Below are positions 5,855-13,129 of a stretch of DNA of 14,982 nucleotides, piece after piece; the stretch's first letter is position 1; every line of letters begins with the position of its first letter. The stretch covers positions 1 through 14,982 of the forward strand of contig DAOWME010000046.1 in assembly GCA_030643245.1 (NCBI GenBank), written 5' to 3'. The stretch comes from Deltaproteobacteria bacterium. Its GTDB lineage: Bacteria; Desulfobacterota; UBA8473. A program made the translations under genes and the position numbers. The notes beneath the pieces are model-generated. The model made no database searches and had not been told where the DNA came from. It worked only from the letters and a program-made list of their open reading frames with translations.

Positions 5855-7856
5855 ATCTACTTTTGGAAGGCACCTTAACTATTACCGGCAACTCCATTTC
5901 TCTCTCTCCACGTCGCACCTTGACCAGTGTTGTATCACCATCCTTTCTTGCAAAAAGAATGATTCTAAGCGTTTCAAGGTCCTCTACCCGTTGGTTGTCA
6001 ACAGCCAGAATGATGTCCCCCTTTTTCATTCCGCCCTCCTTGGCGCCGCTTCCCGGAAGAAAATCCACAATCTTCAAAGATCCGTCTTTCGTCTCGACAA
6101 CCACCATGAGCTTGGGGGGTTCCTGAACATCTTCGGCATTGGGAAAGACGACAAAATCTGCCAGCCCGGTTTCCAGAGGCACTTGAGGGTCCGGCAGTAT
6201 AACCGAATAGGCCTCTCTGGTCCTCCTGTATGCCCTCTTGGGGATGCCGGAGCCATAGGAAAGGTGACCATTGCCCGCCAGGACGACCATTTGGTAGCCA
6301 GGGTTCTTTGCCAGAAACCGTTGAATGCTCTCTGCCATGGTCTCGTCCCAGAGGACTTGAGTCTCGTAAAAATTGTCGAAGGTAGTCGGGGCATTTCGGT
6401 CGGAGAATTGTTCCCGGTGCTGGGCGAATACGGACCTGAGTCGTGCCTTGTATTCAGCGTCACTGAAGTCCATGCCTTGAGGAACGAGATCTCTCTCTTC
6501 TGTTGTGAGACCTTTGATACCCTTTCGAGATACCTTCTTTACCACTTTATGGTCCATGTTAAGGGCGATAACGGGAAGGTTAAAGTCACGGGCATATTGT
6601 AAGATTTGTCGATAGAGATAGTAGTTGAACCTCCATGTGGCGAAGTAATGGGATTCTCGTAGAAATGCCTTCTCATCGATCTTCCCTGAGATATAGTCGT
6701 CGAGTGCCGTTTGATAAGGCCGCTGAAACATCTCCATGCCGACAGCGAGCTTAGAGTTATACTGATGAAGCCCCTTGATTACTTCCATTTGCATGAGGTG
6801 ATCAGCATAACGATCATGCTTTTCTCCCACATATACGATGGCCATGTTGGCTACACAGGAAATAATTTCCGGGAGAGACTGTATGGCCTTTAGAGGAACC
6901 CCCAATGTGGGCGGCCGGACCGTGGAGTAGATGCCTCGATCGCTTTCGCAGGCAGCCTTTTCCCAGTTGGATCCTTTCGAGAAGGCAAGATAACTACAGT
7001 TCCCCATTGCACGCTTCACTCTTTCAACACCTTCCAGATTCTTATCCACCCTTCCCCTGATTTCCAATTTATCATCCACCTTACGGCCTCTTTCATAGAA
7101 ATTCAGCGCTTTCTTCAACTTTCCCATACTCTCGTAAACATGGCCGATATTATATAGGTCCATGCCGATACCAGGTCGGCACTCTATCTCCTTATCGATC
7201 CTCAAGGCCATCATGTAGTATTCAATAGCCGGTCTTAACTCCCCCCCGGCCTCATAGACCCTGCCCATGTTGCTCAGATTGTTAGCCATTCCCCTGGTGT
7301 TTCCTTCCCTCTCATTTATGCTGAGGGCCTTTTGATACAATCGCAGGGCTTTATCCCGGTTGCCTGCAGAGTTATATGCAAGGCCCAGATTATTCAGTCT
7401 GACAGCGGCCCCTTCCCGGTTTCCGCTGCGCTCATCAAGCCGTAGGGCTTCTTCGAACTTCTTCACAGCCTCTTTCACATGACCCCTGGCGAGTGAGACA
7501 TTACCGATATTGCTAAGACTGGCAGCCCTCCCTAATAAATCACAGCTTTCTTCGTTTATCTTCAACGCCTCTTCAAAATACTGCGCAGCCCGATCCAGGT
7601 CTTTCATGTAATAGTATACAGTGCCCATATTGTTCAGATCCGCGGCAATCCCCTCTCTGTTATCAATGCCTTCATTAATCATCAATGACCTGTGAAAAAC
7701 ATCAAGGGCCTTGTAAAAATCGGCATTTATCAAATATTCAGAACCCTTTTGACCAAGCTCAAACGCCTTGGCCTTTCTTTCGGGCAAAACCCTTGAACCA
7801 CTGCAACCAAGTAGAATAACAAGCACAAATAGAATAGACAAACTTGTATTTTTCAT
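5853..7856 (-). CDS. TPR - ChaN-like - PDZ lipoprotein encoded with mlaD
   Basis: The 667-residue product begins with a lipoprotein signal ending LLGC (Cys18); Ser at +2 fits outer-membrane sorting. Residues about 34-265 are five or six TPR units on a regular 40-residue period (for example NNMGTVYYYMKDLDRAAQYF). Residues about 335-550 form a ChaN/DUF399-like domain: VYVGEKHDRYADH (341-353), GMEMFQRP, a central MDH (434-436) and AGNGHLSYG (527-535). ChaN proteins bind haem in Campylobacter; binding here is not shown. Residues about 583-660 are a PDZ domain (GSGAKEGGMKKGDIILAVD). The ATG overlaps the mlaD stop in a TAATG junction, so translation is coupled to the MCE transporter. Its role is unknown; a scaffold or periplasmic partner of the lipid transporter is an inference. 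Confidence 0.9.
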   Translation of the reverse strand: MKNTSLSILFVLVILLGCSGSRVLPERKAKAFELGQKGSEYLINADFYKALDVFHRSLMINEGIDNREGIAADLNNMGTVYYYMKDLDRAAQYFEEALKINEESCDLLGRAASLSNIGNVSLARGHVKEAVKKFEEALRLDERSGNREGAAVRLNNLGLAYNSAGNRDKALRLYQKALSINEREGNTRGMANNLSNMGRVYEAGGELRPAIEYYMMALRIDKEIECRPGIGMDLYNIGHVYESMGKLKKALNFYERGRKVDDKLEIRGRVDKNLEGVERVKRAMGNCSYLAFSKGSNWEKAACESDRGIYSTVRPPTLGVPLKAIQSLPEIISCVANMAIVYVGEKHDRYADHLMQMEVIKGLHQYNSKLAVGMEMFQRPYQTALDDYISGKIDEKAFLRESHYFATWRFNYYLYRQILQYARDFNLPVIALNMDHKVVKKVSRKGIKGLTTEERDLVPQGMDFSDAEYKARLRSVFAQHREQFSDRNAPTTFDNFYETQVLWDETMAESIQRFLAKNPGYQMVVLAGNGHLSYGSGIPKRAYRRTREAYSVILPDPQVPLETGLADFVVFPNAEDVQEPPKLMVVVETKDGSLKIVDFLPGSGAKEGGMKKGDIILAVDNQRVEDLETLRIILFARKDGDTTLVKVRRGEREMELPVIVKVPSKSR

Positions 7857-8869
7857 TACTTATGAGGCCCTTCCCTGCCGTTAATACTTATGCTTCCTAT
7901 GGGCTCCGGTTCCTTTATGTGCGCGCTTATAGGCCAGATCTTCTCCACAGACTTCATAATCTTGCGGGCGTCTTCCATGCTCTCTTGGCCTGTGTTCACA
8001 ATTTGAGGGATATTGCCGATTGATCGTTTGATGTCTTTTACGCCCCCTGATACATCTTTTACCAATTTGCACATATCAGAGCTTGCTCTTTCCATGTTCT
8101 GTGCGGTCTTCTTAAGCATTACAGTTGTTTCCATCACGTTGTCATACAGTTCCCTTCCTTTGATAACAGCACCCAGGTTCCCTTTCCCTGCATCGATTTC
8201 GCCCGTTATACTCTCCATATTGCCAAGGGTCTCTGCGAGACTCTTGGTTGCCCTGCTGATATCGATTGTTATCTCCTCAACGTTACCAGTTATTTCGCCC
8301 ACAGACTTGCTCATCTTCTCTGTAATCTCTCTAAGGTTGGTTGCTATAGCCTTAGATTCTTTAATGAGGTTCTCAGTAATCGTCTTTATATTATCGAGGG
8401 TCTCTGTTAGCTTCTCCATTGAAGATTTGAAGTCTATGTCCGCCACTATATCCGAGATTTCCCTCGTCTCTTTAGACTTAACCACCCCTCCCTCAGGCAG
8501 CGGTGGTTGGGACAGGGAACCAATGGAGATTTCCATCACCTTGCTCCCAATGATGGGGCATGAAATCCTTGCCACAGAATCAATCCTTATACTGTCCCTG
8601 TAAGTGTCCAGAATACTGAGAGTAATCTCTACCATATTGTTCCTGTTCAAACGAATATCTTTTACAGCGCCTATAGGCATTCCTGAGAGAATGACCTTTG
8701 CTCCCGGTTCGATGCCACTGACACTGTCAAAAACCGTCACAAAAGTGTATCTCTTCTCGAACCATCTCTGACCGCGGCCAATAAAAACTAAGGCAATTGC
8801 AAACGCAATTATGAAAAATAATATGAATGCGCCCACATATTTGTCAAAGTGTTTGACCCTAAAATACAT
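7856..8869 (-). CDS. mlaD: MCE-domain lipid-transport protein, MlaD family
   Basis: MlaD-type proteins are anchored in the inner membrane and form a hexameric ring that carries lipids between the permease and the periplasm. The protein has one N-terminal membrane segment (VGAFILFFIIAFAIALVFI), then a single MCE domain of about 80 residues (YTFVTVFDSVSGIEPGAKVILSGMPIGAVKDI ... GSKVMEISIG), then about 170 residues rich in heptad-like helices (KTITENLIKESKAIATNLREI ...), the coiled-coil tail found in longer members. I place the start at the ATG at 8869 (MYFRVKHFDKYVG) because GAGAAAGG lies 6 bases upstream; a TTG two codons earlier has no room for a ribosome site. It follows mlaF after a gap that contains a repeat element and overlaps the next gene by one base. 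Confidence 0.93.
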   Translation of the reverse strand: MYFRVKHFDKYVGAFILFFIIAFAIALVFIGRGQRWFEKRYTFVTVFDSVSGIEPGAKVILSGMPIGAVKDIRLNRNNMVEITLSILDTYRDSIRIDSVARISCPIIGSKVMEISIGSLSQPPLPEGGVVKSKETREISDIVADIDFKSSMEKLTETLDNIKTITENLIKESKAIATNLREITEKMSKSVGEITGNVEEITIDISRATKSLAETLGNMESITGEIDAGKGNLGAVIKGRELYDNVMETTVMLKKTAQNMERASSDMCKLVKDVSGGVKDIKRSIGNIPQIVNTGQESMEDARKIMKSVEKIWPISAHIKEPEPIGSISINGREGPHK

Positions 8870-8926
8870 ATCCAACCTTTCTCTCAGGATTGGCTTTTAT
8901 AAGCCATCCATTGAGGCCAATAGAGC

Positions 8927-9090
8927 TATACCTAGCACGGCCATAATTTGCGCTTTTTCGCCGGCCCTGACCACCGATCGCTGCGTTGCTCAAGCTTGCA
9001 ATAGGACCCGCCGCTTACGCGCTTTCGCGCCTTGCGCTCGATGCCCATTGCTCGCCGAAATTTCCGCAAATTATGACCGCGTTAGGTATA
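8927..9090. mobile_element. 164-bp MITE-like inverted-repeat element inside the mla operon
   Basis: The ends are inverted repeats of about 34 bases: the left arm starts TATACCTAGCACGGCCATAA and the right arm, reverse-complemented, starts TATACCTAACGCGGTCATAA; both continue TTTGCG and end in TCG. Roughly 27 of 34 positions match. The interior is GC-rich with no coding character. It fills most of the 242 bases between mlaF and mlaD in an otherwise compact operon, just upstream of the mlaD ribosome site, and would fold into a long RNA hairpin in the transcript. Confidence 0.75.
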
Positions 9091-9111
9091 CATTCGGTTT
9101 CTAGCCATCCC

Positions 9112-9804
9112 TTATCCCATCCCGCGTACTGTCTCGATTATCTTCCCGTTTTTCAAAGTGGCTACCCTGTCGGCTATGGAAGATGCCAGGGAGATGTCCC
9201 CACTTGCTATTATGTAGGTAACATTCAAAACATCCTTGAGGTCTTTGATAATCCCGGTAGTAGTTTGAATGTCTTGTGCATCAAGGCCGGCAGTAAGTTC
9301 GTCGTAGAAAATGATATCCGGTTCCATCACCAAAGCTCTGGCAAAACACACCTTCTTTTTTATCCCAAGGCTCAACTGGGCAGGCAGGAGGTAGTCGTAA
9401 GTCCTGTCTATCTGCAAGAGCTCCATCTTTCTCGACACACTCTTTTCTATCTCCGATTCACTGAGACGGGTATGGTAACGAAGAGGAAGGGCAATGTTGT
9501 CAAGGATGCATGTGTTGCTTATTAGTGCTCCATCCTGGAATACAAAGCCTATCTTCTCTCTCAACCGCCGGACATCGTCCTTTGGTGCGTTATGGATATT
9601 TAAGCCTTTCACTTGCACATCCCCATCTTTCGGGTAAAAAAGGCCGGCGCATAGCTTAAGGAGAGTGCTCTTGCCGCTACCACTTGGTCCGACTATTACC
9701 AATATCTCTCCTGGAAATACCTCTAAGCTGACTCCTGTGAGGATATTCCGGCTATTGTATCCAAAGTGCAGGTTGCGGACTTTTACCATTACCCCATGGT
9801 TCAT
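9112..9804 (-). CDS. mlaF: MlaF-like ABC transporter ATPase with degenerate signature and H-loop
   Basis: This 230-residue protein is the nucleotide-binding subunit expected to power the MlaE permease. Walker A is GPSGSGKST (39-47), the Q-loop is FVFQD with Gln90, and Walker B is PDIIFYDELTAGLD with Asp168 and catalytic Glu169. Two hallmarks are altered: the signature reads LSLGIKKK (144-151) instead of LSGG, losing the second-position Gly, and the H-loop reads IIASGDIS (198-205), with Gly202 where the switch His is expected. The Pro of Walker B DEPTAGLD is Leu170. ATP binding looks intact, but hydrolysis may be weakened. The start at 9804 is 10 bases after the mlaE stop; an ATG five codons later is an alternative. 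A repeat element separates it from mlaD. Confidence 0.92.
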   Translation of the reverse strand: MNHGVMVKVRNLHFGYNSRNILTGVSLEVFPGEILVIVGPSGSGKSTLLKLCAGLFYPKDGDVQVKGLNIHNAPKDDVRRLREKIGFVFQDGALISNTCILDNIALPLRYHTRLSESEIEKSVSRKMELLQIDRTYDYLLPAQLSLGIKKKVCFARALVMEPDIIFYDELTAGLDAQDIQTTTGIIKDLKDVLNVTYIIASGDISLASSIADRVATLKNGKIIETVRGMG

Positions 9805-9814
9805 AGATTCGAGC

Positions 9815-10621
9815 CTACAGATAGAAGAAAAGCGTTATCACACAATTTATGATGAAGCAAGAGAGTAAAGAGTTAACAACGCCCCGGGTTGCGGCCTGAG
9901 GTACCTCAGTAGAAGAGAACCTCACGGACAATCCATTGTATGAGCAGACCAGAGATATTACCAAACCGAAGATGAGACTCTTGAGCAGAGAAACGGAAAG
10001 ATCAGTCAGTGTAAGGGAGGTTGTCAGGTTATGGAGGAAGACGGAAAATTTGGTGGTGGTTATCCAGGTGGATATTGTTAATCCACCCACCATAGCAACA
10101 AGGTTGAAGTATACAGATAGTACCGTGACCGCCACGGTCACCCCAATGATTCTCGGGACAACAATGAAGTAAATTGGGTTTATGCCCATAACTTCTATCG
10201 CCTCGATCTCATGGGCAACCACCATGTTTCCCAGTTCTGTGGTTATAGCCGTACCAGAGCGTCCGATAACAACAAAGGCTGTAAGCAATGGTCCCAGCTC
10301 TCTAATTATGACCATTATCAAGATTGGGGCAGCGAGACCGCCTCCCCCAAATCTTGTCAATTGGGTTCCCGATTCTATAATAACTACTGCACCGAGGGCA
10401 AGGGAGATCAGGGTAATAACCCTCAAGGCCTCAACACCGGTAAAGTATACCTGTTTTAAGGTATTATCGATTATGATATTTAATCCGGATTTTCTCTCTA
10501 TCCACAGATCTTTAAAGGTTAAAAAGAGCAATGTGAAGATATTGAGAAGAAAACTGATTCCAGCCCATCTCCTTCCACCGGAGAAATCAATAAAAGCGAC
10601 TTGTGAATCTTTCCCCCTCAC
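9815..10621 (-). CDS. mlaE: MlaE-family lipid transporter permease
   Basis: MlaE is the multi-pass inner-membrane permease of the MCE lipid transporter. The family core is clear: SGTQLTRFGGGGLAAPILIMVIIRELGPLLTAFVVIGRSGTAITTELGNMVVAHEIEAIEVMGINPIYFIVVPRII, then hydrophobic segments to the C-terminus (VVNSLLSCFIINCVITLFFYL). The open frame extends to a GTG at 10765, but the first 48 codons encode a HAD-hydrolase fragment and a repeat copy. I choose GTG at 10621 because it gives 268 residues, the usual MlaE length, and has AAGGAAGGA at suitable spacing (10626-10634). It is 10 bases from mlaF. Whether the longer fused protein is also made is open. Confidence 0.88.
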   Translation of the reverse strand: MRGKDSQVAFIDFSGGRRWAGISFLLNIFTLLFLTFKDLWIERKSGLNIIIDNTLKQVYFTGVEALRVITLISLALGAVVIIESGTQLTRFGGGGLAAPILIMVIIRELGPLLTAFVVIGRSGTAITTELGNMVVAHEIEAIEVMGINPIYFIVVPRIIGVTVAVTVLSVYFNLVAMVGGLTISTWITTTKFSVFLHNLTTSLTLTDLSVSLLKSLIFGLVISLVCSYNGLSVRFSSTEVPQAATRGVVNSLLSCFIINCVITLFFYL

Positions 10622-10636
10622 CTGTTCCTTCCTTCC
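10622..10636 (-). promoter_or_regulatory. Ribosome binding site deciding the mlaE start
   Basis: On the minus strand GGAAGGAAGGA runs from 10636 to 10626, giving AAGGA 4 or 8 bases before the GTG at 10621. This supports a native mlaE start here rather than at the GTG at 10765, which has no close Shine-Dalgarno sequence. Confidence 0.6.
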
Positions 10637-10639
10637 GGA

Positions 10640-10654
10640 TTCGTCCCCGTCCCT
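10640..10654 (-). repeat. REP-like repeat at the HAD / mlaE junction
   Basis: TTCGTCCCCGTCCCT matches the core of the copies at 5726-5744 and 14925-14943. It lies exactly where the HAD-like coding sequence stops and the mlaE upstream region begins, and is read in frame as part of RDGDES. It marks the likely recombination or insertion point that truncated the HAD gene. Confidence 0.75.
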
Positions 10655-10801
10655 AAGGGCTTGCGCAAAAAATTCCGGTTGAAGTCCGTTGATCCGGGCA
10701 ATGGTATGAAGCCCATTTCTGAAACCTTCCTCAGCCAGGACACCGCCAAAATCAAATAGAATCACCGCTATACTGCATAACTTAGAAACAGGGTCTATCG
10801 T
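10655..10801 (-). pseudogene. N-terminal remnant of a HAD-superfamily hydrolase
   Basis: The minus strand encodes AVILFDFGGVLAEEGFRNGLHTIARINGLQPEFFAQAL, which is the N-terminus of a HAD-IA-type phosphatase: DFGGVL is motif I with the nucleophilic Asp. Motifs II to IV (about 150 further residues) are missing; the frame runs into a REP-like repeat and then into mlaE without a stop. Upstream, an AGGAGG (10805-10810) stands at proper spacing before in-frame ACG-ATA (10801-10796), where an ATG would be expected, so the original start may be mutated. It follows corC by about 36 bases and was probably once part of that operon. A HAD-MlaE fusion starting at GTG 10765 is the alternative reading. Confidence 0.7.
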
Positions 10802-10837
10802 AAACCTCCTTCAACCCTTTTCAGCCCATACCTATTG

Positions 10838-12172
10838 CTATTCAGGAAGCTCTTCACCCTTCTCTTCCCGCTCTTTCCCCTCCCGCTCTTTCTCCTCCTG
10901 CCCTTTCTCTTCCTGCCCTTTCTCTTCCTGCCGTATTATCTCTACTTTTCCTATTGAGCGATTATCAACTGAACATATCCTGATCTTGTAACTATCTATC
11001 TTCAATTCCTCACCTTTTTCAGGTATACGTTCCATCTGCTTCAAAATAAGGGCGCCTACTGTGGGATTATCCTCTTCCGGCAAACTGATATTCAGCAGTC
11101 TATTAACGTCCCTGGTCTTCATGTTACTCTCAATAACAATTGAACCGTCCTTATGCAACACATATGGGTTCTTTATCAGGTCGGATTCATCATAGATTTC
11201 ACCTGTAATCTCTTCGATAATGTCTTCCATCGTTACGATGCCCCTCATATCGCCATATTCGTCCACAACAAAGGCCATGTGGGCCCTCTCTTTCTGGAAA
11301 TCAAGAAGCTGGGTGTAGATAACCTTTGTTTCAGGCACAAAGAGAGGTTCGTGAAGGACGCTCCTGATAGCAGGATCGGGTGTATTTTTCGCCTTAAAGA
11401 AATCCTTAACGTGAATATAACCGATCATATTGTGGATTTCCTTATTGTAGACCGGATACCGTGAAAATGCATTCTCCGTAATTATCTTCTCTATCTCATC
11501 TAGTCCTGTCCCTGCCTCGATAGAAATAACGTCCTTAATCGGGGTCATCACATTCTCGACAGTCAAATCGGTCAAATCAAAGATACCGGCAAGCATCCTT
11601 CCCTTTTTGGGCTCAAAGGCCCCTTCTTCTTCCCCCACCTCTATTATTGATTCAATCTCTTCTTCGGTTATCGGTAACCATCGTGTTTTTCTCTTCCGGC
11701 CGGTGGTAAGCAACAAAAAATTTGAGATCGACGAGGTTGACCATACAATCGGATGAAAAATAAAAATGAAAAAACGAATCGGATAGATGGCCACTAAAGA
11801 GAATTTCAGGGCATTATAAGCTGCATAAGTCTTAGGAGTGATCTCGGAAAAAACTAGGAAGAGAAATGTCATGGACAACGTAGCAATGAGTATTCCCTCC
11901 TTCCCAAAGATGGATACAGCAATGCCTGTAGCCACTGCCGTAGCGCCAACATTGACTATATTGTTACCGACCAGGAGGGTGCCTATGAGTTGGTCCGGCT
12001 CCTTTAATATTTTTTCAATTCTCTTTCCTATCCGGGGATTATCCTTTGCCAGTTGCTTTACCCGATATTTGCTTAATGAGAGAAAGGCTGTTTCTGATCC
12101 GGAAAAAAAACCCGAGCAAATAAGAAAGAAAACAACCAAGAGATACATAGATAGGTCCTGCATGTTTTCCAT
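10838..12172 (-). CDS. corC: CNNM/CorC-family membrane protein with CBS pair (HlyC/CorC type)
   Basis: The 444-residue protein has the standard order of the family: a DUF21 membrane domain (about 5-190, starting FSGSETAFLSLSKYRVKQLA and including SEITPK at 109-114), a CBS pair (about 205-325, with VMTP at 208-211, FSRYPVY, GYIHVKDFF, MAFVVDEYGDMRGIVTMEDIIEEI), and a C-terminal CorC/HlyC transporter-associated domain (about 340-413, ending KIRICSVDNRSIGKVEII). CNNM relatives move or regulate Mg2+; older names call them haemolysins. The final 30 residues are a charged Q/R-E-E/G-K tail from a DNA tandem repeat. The ATG at 12172 has GAGGG about 7 bases upstream. It precedes the mla genes on the same strand. 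Confidence 0.92.
   Translation of the reverse strand: MENMQDLSMYLLVVFFLICSGFFSGSETAFLSLSKYRVKQLAKDNPRIGKRIEKILKEPDQLIGTLLVGNNIVNVGATAVATGIAVSIFGKEGILIATLSMTFLFLVFSEITPKTYAAYNALKFSLVAIYPIRFFIFIFHPIVWSTSSISNFLLLTTGRKRKTRWLPITEEEIESIIEVGEEEGAFEPKKGRMLAGIFDLTDLTVENVMTPIKDVISIEAGTGLDEIEKIITENAFSRYPVYNKEIHNMIGYIHVKDFFKAKNTPDPAIRSVLHEPLFVPETKVIYTQLLDFQKERAHMAFVVDEYGDMRGIVTMEDIIEEITGEIYDESDLIKNPYVLHKDGSIVIESNMKTRDVNRLLNISLPEEDNPTVGALILKQMERIPEKGEELKIDSYKIRICSVDNRSIGKVEIIRQEEKGQEEKGQEEKEREGKEREEKGEELPE
10850..10930 (-). repeat. 15-bp tandem repeat in the corC 3' end
   Basis: Successive codon blocks read QEEKG, QEEKG, QEEKE, REGKE, REEKG, from a purine-rich repeat of about 15 bases (CTGCCCTTTCTCTTC on the plus strand). 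Three units are nearly identical and two diverged. It extends the protein beyond the conserved domain with a charged, disordered tail and could vary in copy number between strains. Confidence 0.8.
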
Positions 12173-12192
12173 TTAATTCCCTCTTTAAAGGT

Positions 12193-12615
12193 CTAATTCT
12201 TGGATATTGTTACGCCGACTTGGCCTATATCTTGAATCGTTATAATCGGAGTTTCGCGATTTCGTGCGGATGTTCTTGTGATCTCGGCCGATGATAGGAG
12301 ATTGATGGAGTGGCGTGTCGGAAATCTTCTCACGATTCTGTTCTTTAAACTCGCAGGCATTATTTCTAGGTAGTGTCCATCCTGAAATGAAACATTTTTT
12401 ACAAGGTCAAGGAAGACGAAGACTCTGCCCGCAGGAATACATTGAGTGTTTTGAGGATTGAAATCTACCCAAAGGGCGGGCATAAATGAGTCTGACGCAG
12501 AGTTTGCGGAGAATAGCCATTTATAGATGGGCGCTAAGTAGGTTATTAAAAGGGTTGTTGCGTAACCGGTGATGAAAGGAAAAGGCACGGTGGGTTTAAT
12601 TGGTTCTTCTTCCAA
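12193..12615 (-). pseudogene. Possible small gene or remnant upstream of corC, invaded by a repeat element
   Basis: The minus-strand frame stays open for 140 codons and ends 20 bases before corC. I do not recognise the product. Its middle (about residues 27-81) is simply the translation of repeat element 12372-12535; only the first part (EEEPIKPTVPFPFITGYATTLLITYLAP) and the last (KNRIVRRFPTRHSINLLSS ... TPIITIQDIGQVGVTI) could be native. The start is a TTG with no clear ribosome site, and the frame stays open upstream into element 12635-12778. It may be a host gene broken up by two insertions, or non-coding. The closeness to corC is the only argument for a gene. Confidence 0.3.
12372..12535. 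mobile_element. 164-bp MITE-like element A
   Basis: The ends are imperfect inverted repeats: AGTGTCCATCCTGAAATGA (12372-12390) against the reverse complement of 12517-12535, AGCGCCCATCTATAAATGG (13 of 19 match). The interior carries GCAGGAATACATTGAG, TTTTGAGGATTG and GTCTGACGCAG, which recur in the element at 12635-12778. Same core with different ends suggests two subfamilies. No coding capacity. Confidence 0.65.
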
Positions 12616-12634
12616 TATTTTGCTTAACTTATCT

Positions 12635-12778
12635 AGTGCCCGAACGAAAACTAGATAGTTTTTCCAAGTTCAAGGAAGGCGAAGATTTTAACCACAGGAA
12701 TACATTAGCGTATTTTGAGGATTAAAATCTGAGCCTGACGCAGAAATTGGGGAAAATAGCAGTTTTCGTTCAGGCACT
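12635..12778. mobile_element. 144-bp MITE-like element B with 4-bp flanking duplication
   Basis: The inverted ends AGTGCCYGAACGAAAACT match at 17 of 18 positions (12635-12652 and 12761-12778). ATCT precedes the left end (12631-12634) and follows the right end (12779-12782) as a direct repeat, which looks like a target-site duplication. Inside, GATTTTAA (12684-12691) and TTAAAATC (12722-12729) form an inner stem around CCACAGGAATACATTAGCG and TATTTTGAGG. It has no coding capacity; the clear ends suggest a fairly recent insertion. Confidence 0.75.
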
Positions 12779-13129
12779 ATCTATGAAAGGTTGTTGGGGG
12801 AAAGATGATATGACAACAGCCGACTCTTTTTCTTACATTCACAGTTCTGATAACTGAGGGAGACTTCCTTTATCCCATATAAACAGTAGATAGAGTATAG
12901 GAAAAAGTAGTCAGTGCGTCAAGCAAAAAATATGATATCTTGATCTCGCCTTCAAGATCAGAAGAATCCGGGTAGATGCTCTCATATCTGAAGAATCCTT
13001 CCCGAGTTCCGATAAAATCCAGTTAGCGCCCTTCGGGCGAGCTGTTAGCTGTTGAGCTGTTGAGCTATTAAGCAATAACTATCTAGTGTCCATCCATAAA
13101 TAGACTTCTTGAGAAAATGGGCACGAGTT
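12779..13129. other. Gene-free spacer between repeat elements
   Basis: I see no gene here. The stretch holds a small hairpin (ATCTTGA 12937-12943 and TCAAGAT 12952-12958, with a T-run a few bases beyond on the minus strand, a weak candidate terminator for pilC), the GC-rich repeat at 13021-13044 followed by GCTGTTGAGCTGTT-type short repeats, and at 13085-13101 a lone element end (TAGTGTCCATCCATAAA). The rest shows nothing recognisable. Confidence 0.5.
13021..13044 (+). repeat. 24-bp GC hairpin repeat, copy 1
   Basis: AGTTAGCGCCCTTCGGGCGA plus the next four bases (GCTG) is identical to 14643-14666. CGCCC-TTC-GGGCG gives a tight stem-loop. In both copies it is followed by imperfect GCTGTTAGC/GTTGAGCT short repeats of 30-60 bases. 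It is a dispersed intergenic repeat of unknown function and might serve as a stem at transcript ends. Confidence 0.8.

Noticed and set aside
5991..6602. 203-codon plus-strand frame inside the lipoprotein gene
   Set aside because: Antisense shadow of the ChaN and PDZ coding region, which is clearly coding on the minus strand.
8013..8603. 196-codon plus-strand frame inside mlaD
   Set aside because: Antisense shadow of the MCE and coiled-coil coding region; its hydrophobic Ser/Leu/Ile-rich product is typical of antisense to helical repeats.
8986..9525. 179-codon plus-strand frame over mlaF and the repeat element
   Set aside because: It starts inside the hairpin element and is antisense to the ATPase.
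10182..10682. 166-codon plus-strand frame over mlaE
   Set aside because: Antisense to the permease core; no start signal or domain.
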